From positions 1 through 47,346 of the forward strand of contig UQGU01000016.1 of assembly GCA_900540635.1 (NCBI GenBank): a stretch of DNA of 47,346 nucleotides, written 5' to 3'. Positions 7,549 through 15,398 of the stretch are shown one piece after another. Origin of the DNA: an uncultured Eubacteriales bacterium (lineage in GTDB: Bacteria; Bacillota; Clostridia; Oscillospirales; Oscillospiraceae). Within the stretch, counting starts at the first letter, position 1, and every line of letters starts with the position of its first letter. The notes beneath the pieces were generated by a model, which worked only from the letters and a program-made list of their open reading frames with translations, made no database searches and was not told the DNA's origin. The position numbers and the translations under genes are program-made.

Positions 7549-8579
7549 CAGCCCACCCCCTTCAAAAAGCACACCGAGCTCACCAGCAGCAGCAGACAGA
7601 GCCCGCCCGTAATGGCCAGCAGCATCCGCATAACCTCGGCGAAGTCGCCGATGAGCTCCACACTCCGCTTGGTTCCGAACAGAGCGCACATGGTCTGGGC
7701 GCCCTTGAGAATCAGGTACTGCACCCCGATCTTTCCGAAGGGCTCTAAAAACACCGCCAGAATGGCAAAAATCCCATACAGCCCCAGGCTGCTGCGCAGC
7801 ACCCCGGCCCCCACCAGCACCGCCTCCGAGGCATCGGAGAGAATCCCGCCCACAATTGGGATCATCGTGGAGATGGTGGTCTTTGCTGCCTTGGTCAGCG
7901 CCGCATCCGTGGCCCCCGTAACCACCCCGGTAATGCCGAGATAGGCCGTAAAAAGGGACAAAAGGGTCTTCATGCACCAGAGGATCATGTCCCGGATGCT
8001 GTTTTTCAGTGCCTTTAAAGTGTCATTTCCCAGCGCCGCCCCTGCCGTTGCCGCACCCAGGAAAAGATACTGGACCGGCAGCAGCAGCTTTCCCAGCAGG
8101 GCGCTGAGCACCGTATTGAAAAAGGCGGAGCCCGCATAGAGGGCCGTGGCAGAATTTACGCCCCCCTGTGCCGCCATGGCCGCCGTCACCACCGGCAGCA
8201 GCAGCTTTTCATATTCGCTCATTTCCGTCACCGTCTCCGCCGCCATGCGAATCATGCTGTGGGCATTTCCCATGAGCAGCGCGGCTATGGCCACGGCCCC
8301 TGCCAGATCTGCAGTGCCGCCCGTTTCCTCTGCCGGGAAGAGGGCCAGCAGCAGGCACAGCGCTACCAGTCCCGCCCCGGAGGCCAGACCCCGGGCAAGC
8401 TCCGGCCGCAGCAGGGGCAGCAGCTCCCCGGCAATCTGCCGAAGGCCCTGAGAAAAGCTCTGATTCTGTGCGGGCATAAGCCTCTCCCCCGCTTCCGGCA
8501 CCGGCGGGGCTGCCATCTCCCCGGACACGGGAAGAATCAAAAAGCAGCACAGCAGCAGACCAAGGCAGACCTTTCTCAT
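7548..8579 (-). CDS. spoIIIAE: Stage III sporulation protein AE
   Basis: 343 residues from the ATG at 8579, which overlaps the spoIIIAD stop as ATGA. A signal peptide (MRKVCLGLLLCCFLILPVSG) is followed by a soluble stretch and then 7-8 membrane helices, including GASLVAL-like and ITGVVTGATDAAL segments. SpoIIIAE is a polytopic component of the sporulation channel and the largest membrane protein of the operon. An alternative in-frame start 9 codons upstream would spoil the signal peptide and is less likely. Confidence 0.92.
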   Translation of the reverse strand: MRKVCLGLLLCCFLILPVSGEMAAPPVPEAGERLMPAQNQSFSQGLRQIAGELLPLLRPELARGLASGAGLVALCLLLALFPAEETGGTADLAGAVAIAALLMGNAHSMIRMAAETVTEMSEYEKLLLPVVTAAMAAQGGVNSATALYAGSAFFNTVLSALLGKLLLPVQYLFLGAATAGAALGNDTLKALKNSIRDMILWCMKTLLSLFTAYLGITGVVTGATDAALTKAAKTTISTMIPIVGGILSDASEAVLVGAGVLRSSLGLYGIFAILAVFLEPFGKIGVQYLILKGAQTMCALFGTKRSVELIGDFAEVMRMLLAITGGLCLLLLVSSVCFLKGVG

Positions 8580-8971
8580 CCGTACCCCACCATTTCCGTG
8601 ATACATTCCAGCAGCGCCGTAAACATGGGCACAGACAGGCAGAGAATGGCTGCCGTACCCAGCAGGCGCAGCATCTTGGCAAGGGCGGCGTTACCCGCAT
8701 CGGCGCAGACAAGTCCCGCCACCTCTGCCGTCAGCCCAATGCCCGCCGCCTTCAGTAACAGCTCCAGGGCACCGGACCGCAGATTTCCCACCTGCTCCAG
8801 CTGCCGCAGCAGCTCCAGCACCGGCTCCAGCAGGCGCAGCATGAGTACAGCGGCCATGGCGATCACCGCCGCCGTAAGCACCGCCGACAAGTCCTTTTCC
8901 TGCTTCTGCAGCGCCAGGCCCAGCACCGCCGCCAGCAAAATTCCGGCAGCTCCCTTAAAATACAGCTCCAT
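8576..8971 (-). CDS. spoIIIAD: Stage III sporulation protein AD
   Basis: 131 residues, strongly hydrophobic, with about four membrane helices (FKGAAGILLAAVLGLAL, ALTAAVIAMAAVLMLRLL-like, AGIGLTAEVAGLVCADAG, LLGTAAILCLSVPMF). The motif around GLTAEVAGLVCADAGNAALA is characteristic of SpoIIIAD. It overlaps spoIIIAC by one base and spoIIIAE by four, so the three are translationally coupled. Confidence 0.92.
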   Translation of the reverse strand: MELYFKGAAGILLAAVLGLALQKQEKDLSAVLTAAVIAMAAVLMLRLLEPVLELLRQLEQVGNLRSGALELLLKAAGIGLTAEVAGLVCADAGNAALAKMLRLLGTAAILCLSVPMFTALLECITEMVGYG

Positions 8972-9165
8972 CAGAATTCGAACAAGGTCTTCACCAGGTC
9001 AAACAGCTCCGCGATCTTCTGCGCCACCATCATCAGCACGACTACCAGCCCCGCCAGCGTGGTCATGGTGGCCTGCTCCTCTCTGCCGGAGCGGGACAGC
9101 ACCTGATTCAAAATGGAGACAATAATGCCGATGGCCGCTATCTTAAAAATCAGGTCAATATCCAT
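8971..9165 (-). CDS. spoIIIAC: Stage III sporulation protein AC
   Basis: 64 residues with two membrane helices, beginning MDIDLIFKIAAIGIIVSILNQ and containing SGREEQATMTTLAGLVVVL, which is nearly invariant in SpoIIIAC. It starts 3 nt after spoIIIAB and overlaps spoIIIAD by one base (TGATG). Confidence 0.95.
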   Translation of the reverse strand: MDIDLIFKIAAIGIIVSILNQVLSRSGREEQATMTTLAGLVVVLMMVAQKIAELFDLVKTLFEF

Positions 9166-9168
9166 AGC

Positions 9169-9681
9169 CTACAGCAGCAGGATCGCCAGAGCTGCCCCGG
9201 CGCAGAGGCCCAGGGTCCTGTAGCTGCGCAGGCGCTGCTGCCGGTTCCGCTCCAGCTCCCGCAGCTCCCGGCGGCACCCCTCCCGGGCGCTTTCAATGCC
9301 CCGCAGCTGCCCATCCAGGTCAAAGCGGCCCAGGGTTCTGCCGAGCTGCCAGATGCGCTTTCGCAGCCGCATGGGAATTCCCGGCTGCTTATCCAGGCTT
9401 GTCCGCAGGCACTGCTCCACATCGGAGCCACTGTGGGCATCCAGCGCTCCCGCAAGGTCCAGAAAAAGCCGTCTGAGGCACCCGCCGGACCGCAGGGCGC
9501 ACAGCTGGAAAAGCTCCGGCAGCGCCGTCAGACGGTAGCGCAGCTCGCTTTCCATAAAATCCAGATTTTCCAGCAGCTGCCGCAGCAGCCGCTCCTGGCG
9601 CATTGCCTCCCCAGCTACGGAGAAACCAAATCCGCCGCAGCCGCCGATGACCAGAATTGCACCGATCCATTTGTACTCCAT
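9169..9681 (-). CDS. spoIIIAB: Stage III sporulation protein AB
   Basis: 170 residues: an N-terminal membrane helix (about 5-22, rich in Gly), a soluble helical domain similar to type II secretion F proteins, and a C-terminal helix (LGLCAGAALAILLL). The FMESELRYRLTALPELF segment is typical. The ATG at 9681 lies 67 nt inside the end of spoIIIAA, an unusually long overlap; the alternative of a later start would remove the conserved membrane helix. Confidence 0.9.
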   Translation of the reverse strand: MEYKWIGAILVIGGCGGFGFSVAGEAMRQERLLRQLLENLDFMESELRYRLTALPELFQLCALRSGGCLRRLFLDLAGALDAHSGSDVEQCLRTSLDKQPGIPMRLRKRIWQLGRTLGRFDLDGQLRGIESAREGCRRELRELERNRQQRLRSYRTLGLCAGAALAILLL

Positions 9682-10505
9682 GGTTCCATCCTTTCCAAGC
9701 GATACGTCTTGCGTTCATTGAGCAGCACCACCGTCTGAAACACCCCCGCCTCCAGCAGCAGCCGGTAGCAGGGCCGCCGGGCCAGATCCTCCAGAGCACT
9801 GCCGTGGGCGGTTGCCAAAAGCTTCACCCCGCAGCCCCCCGCACGGACCAGCGCCCGGGCATCGGCCTCGGCGGTGATCTCATCTACGGCAATATAGTCC
9901 GGAGCCATGGTTCGCAGAACCATAGTAATGCCGATTTCTTTTTCGCAGCCGGAAAGCACGTCCAGCCCCTCCCCGGTCTGAAAGCCCTGTGGAAACAGCT
10001 CTCCCCGGCTGTCCACCACGGCCACGGCAGCGCCTCCCGCAAGGCAGCGGCACAGGTCCCGCAGGAGGGTGGTCTTCCCCCATCCGGGGGCGCCCAGAAT
10101 CAGCACAGACCCAAGATCTGCACTTTCCGCCGGGGCAATGCCCCGGATATCCCGGGCCACCCGCAGGCACAGGGAGCTGATGCGGCGAAACCCCGTAACG
10201 CGCGCCCCTTCCGTCACCGTCTCACCGCACACCCCCATGCGGTGGCCTCCGGCGATGGTGAGGAACCCTTCCCGGGCAGAAGCAACGGACCAGGGGGAAT
10301 AGCTGCTGGCCGTATTGACACAGTATTCCAGATCCTTATCCGCAACAGGCCTGTCCAGCCGCCAGACCCGGTCCAATAGCTCCAGCGCAGGTCTCTTCCC
10401 CAGCCGCAGCCGCAGCTGCCGCAAAGAGCCGGCCCCAAGCGCATCCACCTGCTCCCGCATCCAGGGCGGCAGCACCCCCAAAAAGGAACCCCAGGACGTA
10501 TCCAC
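9615..10505 (-). CDS. spoIIIAA: Stage III sporulation protein AA (AAA/secretion-type ATPase)
   Basis: 296 residues from GTG at 10505, which has AGGGGGAT just upstream. Walker A is GAPGWGKTT (138-146), with a Walker B-like AVAVVDSRGE and a DEITAEADA segment. SpoIIIAA resembles type II/IV secretion ATPases and is thought to power assembly or transport of the channel. The open frame extends upstream to 10703, but that part crosses a terminator hairpin and is not family sequence. It is the first gene of the operon. Confidence 0.92.
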   Translation of the reverse strand: MDTSWGSFLGVLPPWMREQVDALGAGSLRQLRLRLGKRPALELLDRVWRLDRPVADKDLEYCVNTASSYSPWSVASAREGFLTIAGGHRMGVCGETVTEGARVTGFRRISSLCLRVARDIRGIAPAESADLGSVLILGAPGWGKTTLLRDLCRCLAGGAAVAVVDSRGELFPQGFQTGEGLDVLSGCEKEIGITMVLRTMAPDYIAVDEITAEADARALVRAGGCGVKLLATAHGSALEDLARRPCYRLLLEAGVFQTVVLLNERKTYRLERMEPWSTNGSVQFWSSAAAADLVSP

Positions 10506-10531
10506 GGCCCATCCCCCTCTCTGGGACAATC

Positions 10532-10539
10532 TATGTATG
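10532..10539 (-). promoter_or_regulatory. Possible SigE -10 element for the spoIIIA operon
   Basis: CATACATA on the minus strand, 27 nt before the spoIIIAA GTG, fits the SigE -10 consensus CATACANT. A GGCATTTT further upstream resembles the -35, but the 10-nt spacer is shorter than usual. SigE control of spoIIIA is known in Bacillus; here it is inferred. Confidence 0.5.
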
Positions 10540-10563
10540 GCGGGGCTTAAAAATGCCGTGCAA

Positions 10564-10609
10564 ACAAAAGCACCCGAAGAAAGGCCTTTGGAACCTTCTT
10601 CGGGTGCTT
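10564..10609 (-). terminator. Terminator between the DUF3783-like gene and spoIIIA
   Basis: Stem AAGCACCCGAAGAA / TTCTTCGGGTGCTT on the minus strand, perfect over 14 bp, followed by TTGTTT. It insulates the sporulation operon from upstream transcription. Confidence 0.85.
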
Positions 10610-10617
10610 CCACCTGA

Positions 10618-10998
10618 TTACGCTTTGTTTTCCATTTTCTTCTGCATGGCCACGTGCTCCTCCACCAGATTCTCGTGAAGTCTGGCAAAGCTCCAGGATG
10701 CATTGTGCTCTGTGACCACAGCTTTCAGCGTCACCGGCACATTTCTTGCCCGAAGCTGAGCCAGGAAGCTGTGAAAGGCATCCCCCGGCACATTGCACAG
10801 CACCAGCATTTCATCCTCGAATGGCACCGCGCTGCCCTTTCCCGCCTGAGCCGCCCCAGGCAGTTCTGCCAGTGCGCCTACGGAAGCCCCCGCCTCCTCC
10901 GGCTGTACCACCCGGATGCGGAAGCCATGCTGCAGGGCAATGGACTTGATGATTCTGGATTTTTCCGGCGGGATTTGATACATCAGCAGATTGTTCAT
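10618..10998 (-). CDS. Small conserved protein, DUF3783-like
   Basis: 126 residues, soluble, no signal peptide. It starts MNNLLMYQIPPEKSRIIKSIALQ, has a central EDEMLVLCNVPGDAFHSFLAQLRARNVPVTLKAVVTEHNASW segment of alternating strands and helices, and ends in a charged helix. The pattern (E-M-LVLC then FL..LR then VTLKAVVTEHN..W) recalls DUF3783 proteins of Clostridia; function unknown. AGGAGG stands before the ATG. A terminator lies on each side, so it is probably expressed by read-through from the LCP gene or from a promoter I could not identify. Confidence 0.8.
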   Translation of the reverse strand: MNNLLMYQIPPEKSRIIKSIALQHGFRIRVVQPEEAGASVGALAELPGAAQAGKGSAVPFEDEMLVLCNVPGDAFHSFLAQLRARNVPVTLKAVVTEHNASWSFARLHENLVEEHVAMQKKMENKA

Positions 10999-11008
10999 TG
11001 CTTCCTCC

Positions 11009-11047
11009 TAAAAACAGACCGCCCGAAGGGTTTTCTCCTCCGGGCGG
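11009..11047 (-). terminator. Terminator after the LCP gene
   Basis: Stem CCGCCCG with inner AGG/CCT pairs on the minus strand (arms 11037-11047 and 11019-11029), followed by TCTGTTTTT. It is immediately upstream of the ribosome binding site of the next gene and may act as an attenuator. Confidence 0.8.
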
Positions 11048-11057
11048 CGCAAACCAC

Positions 11058-12203
11058 TCAATCGTCCTCGGTAATGGCAGTGATAATTGCCTTGGCCTTG
11101 GATTCCGTAAAGGTCTGGATGCTCTGCTCGGGGCTGCCGTCCTTGAACAGGTCGATCAGCTTGCCGGACAGGTCCATGTCCGCATTGGGGCACTGGAGAG
11201 AATCCATTGTCATCTCCGGCAGCAGGGGCAGCAGCTCCGTGATGCAGGTGGTGATGTCCGAATTGGTCATATCCGTCAAAACCTTGTCCAGGAGCTCATC
11301 CACAAGGGCGTTGATCTGCATCACGTTCATACCCTTGACCCGTTCCAGGACCTGAGAAACAACGGTTCTCTGGCGGGCGGTGCGCTTATAGTCGTTGTCC
11401 GCATTGCTGGAGTGGCGCATACGGGCATATTCCTCCGCAGCCCAGCCGTCCAGCCGGTTTTCGCCCACCTTAAAGTTCCGGTCCGGGTAGTCCTTGAACT
11501 TCTCGTTCATATAGGCCGCCTCGTCCTCGTCCAGGTCCGCGGTGATATAACCCACGGCGTTGATAATGGCATCGAAGGCATCCAGGTTGATCTCCACGTT
11601 GTAGTCCACCACAGCGCCGAAGTTCCGCTCAACGACCTGGTCCATGATCTCCATGGCACCCAGGTCGCCGCCCCACTTATAGCCCATGGCATAGGCCAGG
11701 GTCAGCTTGGTCTGACCGGAGTGCTCATTGCCATAGGTATCATAGACCTTTGGAATTACCACAAAGCTGTCCCGCAGGAAGGAGATCATGGTGATCTTCT
11801 TGGTCTCCTTGTTGACGGATACCAGCAGCACCGTGTCGGAATTCTTGCTGTCCTCGCCGGGACGGGCATCCTGACCGATCAGCAGGAAATTGACGATCTT
11901 GCCCAGCTTGCCGTAATCCGGCTTGGTTTCCTCCGTAGGGGCAGTGGTCGCCTCGGTGGTGGGGACCGTCGTTGCCTCGGTAGGTGCCGTTGTACCCTCG
12001 ATCATATATTTGCCAATATCCTCTGCGGAGAGCTGGTTGTCACCTCGGTCCGCCCGGTTGATCTTATTCATCTTGGAGACCACAAACCACGCCGCCAGCG
12101 CGCCCAGAAGCAGGATCACTGCCAGGATCACCGCAACCACCACGACCCAGGTTTTGGTTTTTTTCTTCGGCTGCTGCGCCAGAAAATGTCCACCCTTACT
12201 CAT
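11058..12203 (-). CDS. LytR-CpsA-Psr (LCP) family cell-wall ligase
   Basis: 381 residues. A short basic cytoplasmic start is followed by one membrane helix (about 17-40, VVVVAVILAVILLLGALAAW) and a Thr/Pro/Glu linker with repeated TTAPTE-like units (about 70-95). The LCP domain (about 100-310) has the conserved FLLIGQDARP, DTVLLVSVN, ISFLRDSFV, LTLAYAMG, VVDYNVEIN, and RMRHSSNADNDYKRTARQR motifs. LCP enzymes transfer teichoic acid or polysaccharide from lipid carriers to peptidoglycan on the outer face of the membrane. GGAGG precedes the ATG. Exact acceptor and donor are unknown. Confidence 0.92.
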   Translation of the reverse strand: MSKGGHFLAQQPKKKTKTWVVVVAVILAVILLLGALAAWFVVSKMNKINRADRGDNQLSAEDIGKYMIEGTTAPTEATTVPTTEATTAPTEETKPDYGKLGKIVNFLLIGQDARPGEDSKNSDTVLLVSVNKETKKITMISFLRDSFVVIPKVYDTYGNEHSGQTKLTLAYAMGYKWGGDLGAMEIMDQVVERNFGAVVDYNVEINLDAFDAIINAVGYITADLDEDEAAYMNEKFKDYPDRNFKVGENRLDGWAAEEYARMRHSSNADNDYKRTARQRTVVSQVLERVKGMNVMQINALVDELLDKVLTDMTNSDITTCITELLPLLPEMTMDSLQCPNADMDLSGKLIDLFKDGSPEQSIQTFTESKAKAIITAITEDD

Positions 12204-12260
12204 TGTTTTCCTCCGATAAAAATGCTAATTTTGCGTATTCCTATTCAAACGGATTGTCTG

Positions 12261-12297
12261 AAAAAGCAATTGGGCCGCCGGGATGGCCGCCCAATTG
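12261..12297 (-). terminator. Terminator after the polyferredoxin gene
   Basis: Stem CAATTGGGCGGCC / GGCGGCCCAATTG (one mismatch) followed by GCTTTTT on the minus strand, directly after the stop at 12306. Confidence 0.85.
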
Positions 12298-12305
12298 TGA
12301 AAAAC

Positions 12306-12695
12306 TTACTTTTCGACGACCTCCAGAATGCCCATGGGACAGGCCTTGGCACAAATGCCGCAGGCGATGCACTTGGAGGCAGGATTCTCTTCCTTCAGCA
12401 CCATGACCTTCATGGGGCAGGCCTCCACACACTTACCGCAGCGCACGCAGTTCTTCTTGTTGATCATGTACACGCCGGTCTTGGGGTTCTGGGTGATGGC
12501 ATCGTGCTCACAGGCCTTCATGCACTTGCCGCACTGGATGCAGACATTGGGCTTTGCACCGCCGTCCTTGCCGGAGACGATACGGATGCAGCTGTAGTCC
12601 TCGTTGAACTCCTTGTAGAACGCAGTGGAGCAGGCGCTGACACAGGCCAGACACGCCATGCAGGGCGCATCCTTCTTCACGGTTAACTTTTTCAA
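12306..12695 (-). CDS. Polyferredoxin with four [4Fe-4S] cluster motifs
   Basis: 129 residues containing four CX2CX2CX3C motifs in sequence: CMACLACVSAC, CIQCGKCMKAC, CVRCGKCVEAC and CIACGICAKAC. The last Cys of each is followed by S, E, P and P; the last two motifs are of the classic ferredoxin type. The first motif of this pattern resembles electron-transfer subunits of the HycB/DmsB type rather than a simple 2[4Fe-4S] ferredoxin. No catalytic partner is adjacent, so it may act as a free electron carrier. It is monocistronic, with its own promoter and terminator. Confidence 0.9.
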   Translation of the reverse strand: MKKLTVKKDAPCMACLACVSACSTAFYKEFNEDYSCIRIVSGKDGGAKPNVCIQCGKCMKACEHDAITQNPKTGVYMINKKNCVRCGKCVEACPMKVMVLKEENPASKCIACGICAKACPMGILEVVEK

Positions 12696-12732
12696 GACAA
12701 ACTCCCCTTTTTGTTTTTTGTTACGCCCCTAT

Positions 12733-12761
12733 ATTATACAAGCAATCGGCAAAAATAGCAA
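12733..12761 (-). promoter_or_regulatory. Promoter of the polyferredoxin gene
   Basis: Minus strand TTGCTA (12761-12756), 17 nt, TATAAT (12738-12733). Confidence 0.7.
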
Positions 12762-12858
12762 CAACAAAATCTTTAAATCTTTTTTCACTTTTTTCTGCTT
12801 AAACCTGTTTGCGCTGGGAATAATACCGCTGAATCCAATTGATTCGGAGGAGAAGAAA

Positions 12859-13137
12859 ATGAAAAAGCGATTCCCATTCACTCTGCTTCTGGTTTTGGTT
12901 CTCTGCCTGTTTACCGCCTGTCGGGGCGGCAATTCCGGCATGACCACCGTGCCCACTACCGCGGCCACCACGGCTGCAACCCAAACAACCGCGCCCACCA
13001 CCATGCCCACAACGCAGCCCGAGACAACTATAGACAATGGCAACGGCCCCCTGGACACGCAGCCCCAGGACGGCGAGGCCCAGAAAACCACGGGCGAAAC
13101 CTTGGAGACCAACGGAACCAATCAAGCACAGCGTTGA
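12859..13137 (+). CDS. Small Thr-rich lipoprotein
   Basis: 92 residues from the ATG at 12859, which has GGAGGAG 8 nt upstream; the open frame extends further upstream without support. The hydrophobic leader (FPFTLLLVLVLCL) ends in a lipobox-like FTAC, so Cys would be lipid-modified and the protein anchored on the outer face. The rest is low-complexity Thr/Pro/Ala (PTTAATTAATQTTAPTT...) and then acidic, with no folded domain evident. Function unknown; it could be a spacer or cell-wall-associated lipoprotein. Confidence 0.8.
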   Translation: MKKRFPFTLLLVLVLCLFTACRGGNSGMTTVPTTAATTAATQTTAPTTMPTTQPETTIDNGNGPLDTQPQDGEAQKTTGETLETNGTNQAQR

Positions 13138-13141
13138 TGCA

Positions 13142-13180
13142 AAGGAGGGACGCTCCAAAATCGGGCGTCCCTCCTTTTAT
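13142..13180. terminator. Terminator between converging lipoprotein and dut genes
   Basis: Perfect 12-bp stem AAGGAGGGACGC (13142-13153) / GCGTCCCTCCTT (13165-13176) followed by TTAT on the plus strand and by only TTT on the minus strand. It serves both converging genes, better for the plus one. Confidence 0.8.
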
Positions 13181-13614
13181 TTCCCTGTGGAGCCGAAGCC
13201 GCCGGTGCCCCGATCGGTTTCGTCCAGGGTGTCGGCCTCAAAATAGACGGGCTGAATCACCGGCGTCACAACCAGCTGGGCGATGCGGTCCCCGTTGGCA
13301 ACCCTGCGGCTCTCCGCGCCATGGTTGTGCAGGGCGATCATAAATTCCCCCCGGTAGTCGCTGTCGATGACGCCAACCTTGTTGGCCGGGGCCAGATCCT
13401 GCTTGCAGGCCAGGCCGCTGCGGGCATAGACAAGGCCTACATAGCCTCTCGGCAGGGCCATGGCAAGCCCTGTAGGGATGAACACCGTCTGCCCCGGGGC
13501 AATGGTGACGCTTTCCTCCAGGCAGGCATACAAATCTGCCCCCGCCGCCTCCTTGGAGCCGAACTTCGGCATGACCGCGCCGGGGCGCAGCTTCTTCACC
13601 GCTACTTTTTCCAT
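13177..13614 (-). CDS. dut: Deoxyuridine 5'-triphosphate nucleotidohydrolase (dUTPase)
   Basis: 145 residues from ATG 13614. It hydrolyses dUTP to dUMP, keeping uracil out of DNA and feeding dTMP synthesis. All five trimeric dUTPase motifs are seen: AGADLYA, RSGLACK, GVIDSDYRGEF, GDRIAQLVV and the C-terminal RGTGGFGSTG. The gene overlaps the end of nrdG by 13 nt. AAGGA lies right against the ATG, which is unusually close, so initiation probably depends on coupling to nrdG translation. A GTG 13 codons upstream is possible but lacks a binding site. Confidence 0.93.
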   Translation of the reverse strand: MEKVAVKKLRPGAVMPKFGSKEAAGADLYACLEESVTIAPGQTVFIPTGLAMALPRGYVGLVYARSGLACKQDLAPANKVGVIDSDYRGEFMIALHNHGAESRRVANGDRIAQLVVTPVIQPVYFEADTLDETDRGTGGFGSTGK

Positions 13615-14159
13615 TCCTTCAAGCCCTTTCCTTCCGTCTGCCAGTCTTCCCACAGCACGATCTTTCCGGAAGCCAGGGTAGCGGGCATATCGATCAATCT
13701 CTGATTCTCCGACCCACGGAACCGCAGGGCCAGATTCTTTTTTTCTTCCACAAAGGGACCGTCCACCAGTACATCCAGGTAGCTCAGGAATTCCTGGGTC
13801 ACCGCCCAGTCTCCCAGGGTGTGGGAGGTGATTTTTTCATACAGATATCCGGAAAAGGCCCAAATGCTCTTCTGGGGATAGGCCTTTTTCACCTGCCGCA
13901 GCAGCTCCACAATCGGTCCCTGATTCTGCGGCTCGAAGGGTTCGCCGCCCAGCAGAGTCAGGCCCTTGATGTAGCCCGGCTTCATCATGTCCAGAATGGT
14001 CCGGATGGTCTGCTGGGTAAAGGGCTCGCCGTAGTCAAAATCCCAGGCCACCTCATTGAAGCAGCCCTTGCAGTGGTGGGTGCAGCCGGATACAAACAGG
14101 CTGATGCGCACGCCGGGACCGTTGGCAATATCACAATTTTTGATGGTTGCGTAATTCAT
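13602..14159 (-). CDS. nrdG: Anaerobic ribonucleoside-triphosphate reductase activating protein
   Basis: 185 residues from ATG 14159 (AGGAG upstream). The radical-SAM motif CTHHCKGC (Cys26, 30, 33) binds the [4Fe-4S] cluster, and LTLLGGEPFEP is the typical glycine-rich SAM-binding segment. NrdG makes the glycyl radical on NrdD, allowing dNTP synthesis without oxygen. The nrdD gene is not in the window. The start overlaps the stop of the AI-2E-type gene as ATGA, and the stop overlaps dut, so the three form one operon. Confidence 0.95.
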   Translation of the reverse strand: MNYATIKNCDIANGPGVRISLFVSGCTHHCKGCFNEVAWDFDYGEPFTQQTIRTILDMMKPGYIKGLTLLGGEPFEPQNQGPIVELLRQVKKAYPQKSIWAFSGYLYEKITSHTLGDWAVTQEFLSYLDVLVDGPFVEEKKNLALRFRGSENQRLIDMPATLASGKIVLWEDWQTEGKGLKEWKK

Positions 14160-15382
14160 TCTTGTTTTTTCTCCTTTGCGGCGCTGTCGGCACCGGAATC
14201 CGGGAATTGCGCCCGGTATTCGTCCCACAGCTCCGTATGATTCCGTCTGCGCAGACCCCGGCGGACCAGACGGCGAACAGTATCATAGATCACGGCGAAC
14301 AGGGGCACACAGATGATCATGCCCACAATGCCCCACAGGCCGCCGAAGAGGATGATGGAAAACATGACCCAGAAGCCGGAAAGCCCCGTCCGGTTGCCCA
14401 GAATCTTGGGGCCGATGACGTTGCCATCCAGCTGCTGCAAAACGATTACCCAAATCAAAAACCACAGTGCCTTGATGGGGCTGTCGATCAGAATCAAAAG
14501 GGTTGCCGGCACTGCGCCGATGACCGGGCCGAAGAAGGGGATCACATTGGTCACGCCCACGATCACCGAAACAAGCAGGGCGCTGGGAATCTTCAAAACG
14601 GTGCAGCCGATATAGCACAGCACACCCACAATGGCAGAATCGATGATCTTTCCGTCAATGAAGCCGCCGAACATCCGGTCGATGAATTCCACCTCTTCCA
14701 GGATTCGGTTGGCCCACCTGTCCGAGAACATGCTGCGGACAATGAGCCGGGCCTGCTTGCCGAAGCGCTTCCTGCCATGGAGCACATACACGGCAACAAT
14801 GAGGCCGATGAGGATATTGTACACAAATTTCAGCACCTGCCAAACGCTGGTGCCCACATTGGTCACCAGACTGGAAACCTGGGGGATCACATTGGCCTGC
14901 ACCCATTTGTCAATATCCGTAAAGTAGCTTCTGTAGTTTTTCTCAACGAACTGCACCACCCGCTCGTCCTTACCGAAGGTCTCCGTGGCCCAATTCACCA
15001 GCTGCTCCATCTTGGTAGGCAGTGCATTCCAGAGCGTGACAATGCTCTCCACCAGCTGAGGAACCACCATGGTGATCAGAGCATACACAACCAGAACGCC
15101 CACCAGCAGGGAGAAGACCACCGCAAAGGCGTTGGCAAACCGGCGCATTTTTTTCGGCAGCCGCAGCTGGAAAAAGGCCTCCAGGGAATTGCACATGGGC
15201 CGCAGCAAATAGGCAATGATGCCGCCATAGATAAAGGGGGCCAGAATGGTACTCAGCTGGCTGATCACATTCCCGATACCCTGGAGCCGGTACAGGAAGA
15301 AGAAAAACAGCACACTGAGGCTGATGGCACCGAACCCCGCCATCATGGCATAAAAATACCGTTGTTTCTTTGGGTCTTTCAT
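14156..15382 (-). CDS. AI-2E family transporter (YtvI/TqsA-like permease)
   Basis: 408 residues, about eight membrane helices arranged as two N-terminal, a large middle soluble region (about 150-205) and a cluster of helices in the second half. The family signature appears as GGIIAYLLRPM, VPFFGPVIGAVPATLL and GNRTGLSGFWVMFSIILFGGLWGIVGMIICVPLFAVI. The name is historical; most members are uncharacterised exporters or antiporters, and some are Na+/H+ antiporters. ATG at 15382 is preferred; a TTG three codons upstream is also open. Why it heads the nrdG-dut operon is unknown. Confidence 0.9.
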   Translation of the reverse strand: MKDPKKQRYFYAMMAGFGAISLSVLFFFFLYRLQGIGNVISQLSTILAPFIYGGIIAYLLRPMCNSLEAFFQLRLPKKMRRFANAFAVVFSLLVGVLVVYALITMVVPQLVESIVTLWNALPTKMEQLVNWATETFGKDERVVQFVEKNYRSYFTDIDKWVQANVIPQVSSLVTNVGTSVWQVLKFVYNILIGLIVAVYVLHGRKRFGKQARLIVRSMFSDRWANRILEEVEFIDRMFGGFIDGKIIDSAIVGVLCYIGCTVLKIPSALLVSVIVGVTNVIPFFGPVIGAVPATLLILIDSPIKALWFLIWVIVLQQLDGNVIGPKILGNRTGLSGFWVMFSIILFGGLWGIVGMIICVPLFAVIYDTVRRLVRRGLRRRNHTELWDEYRAQFPDSGADSAAKEKKQE

Positions 15383-15398
15383 GGACTTCAACTCGTTT

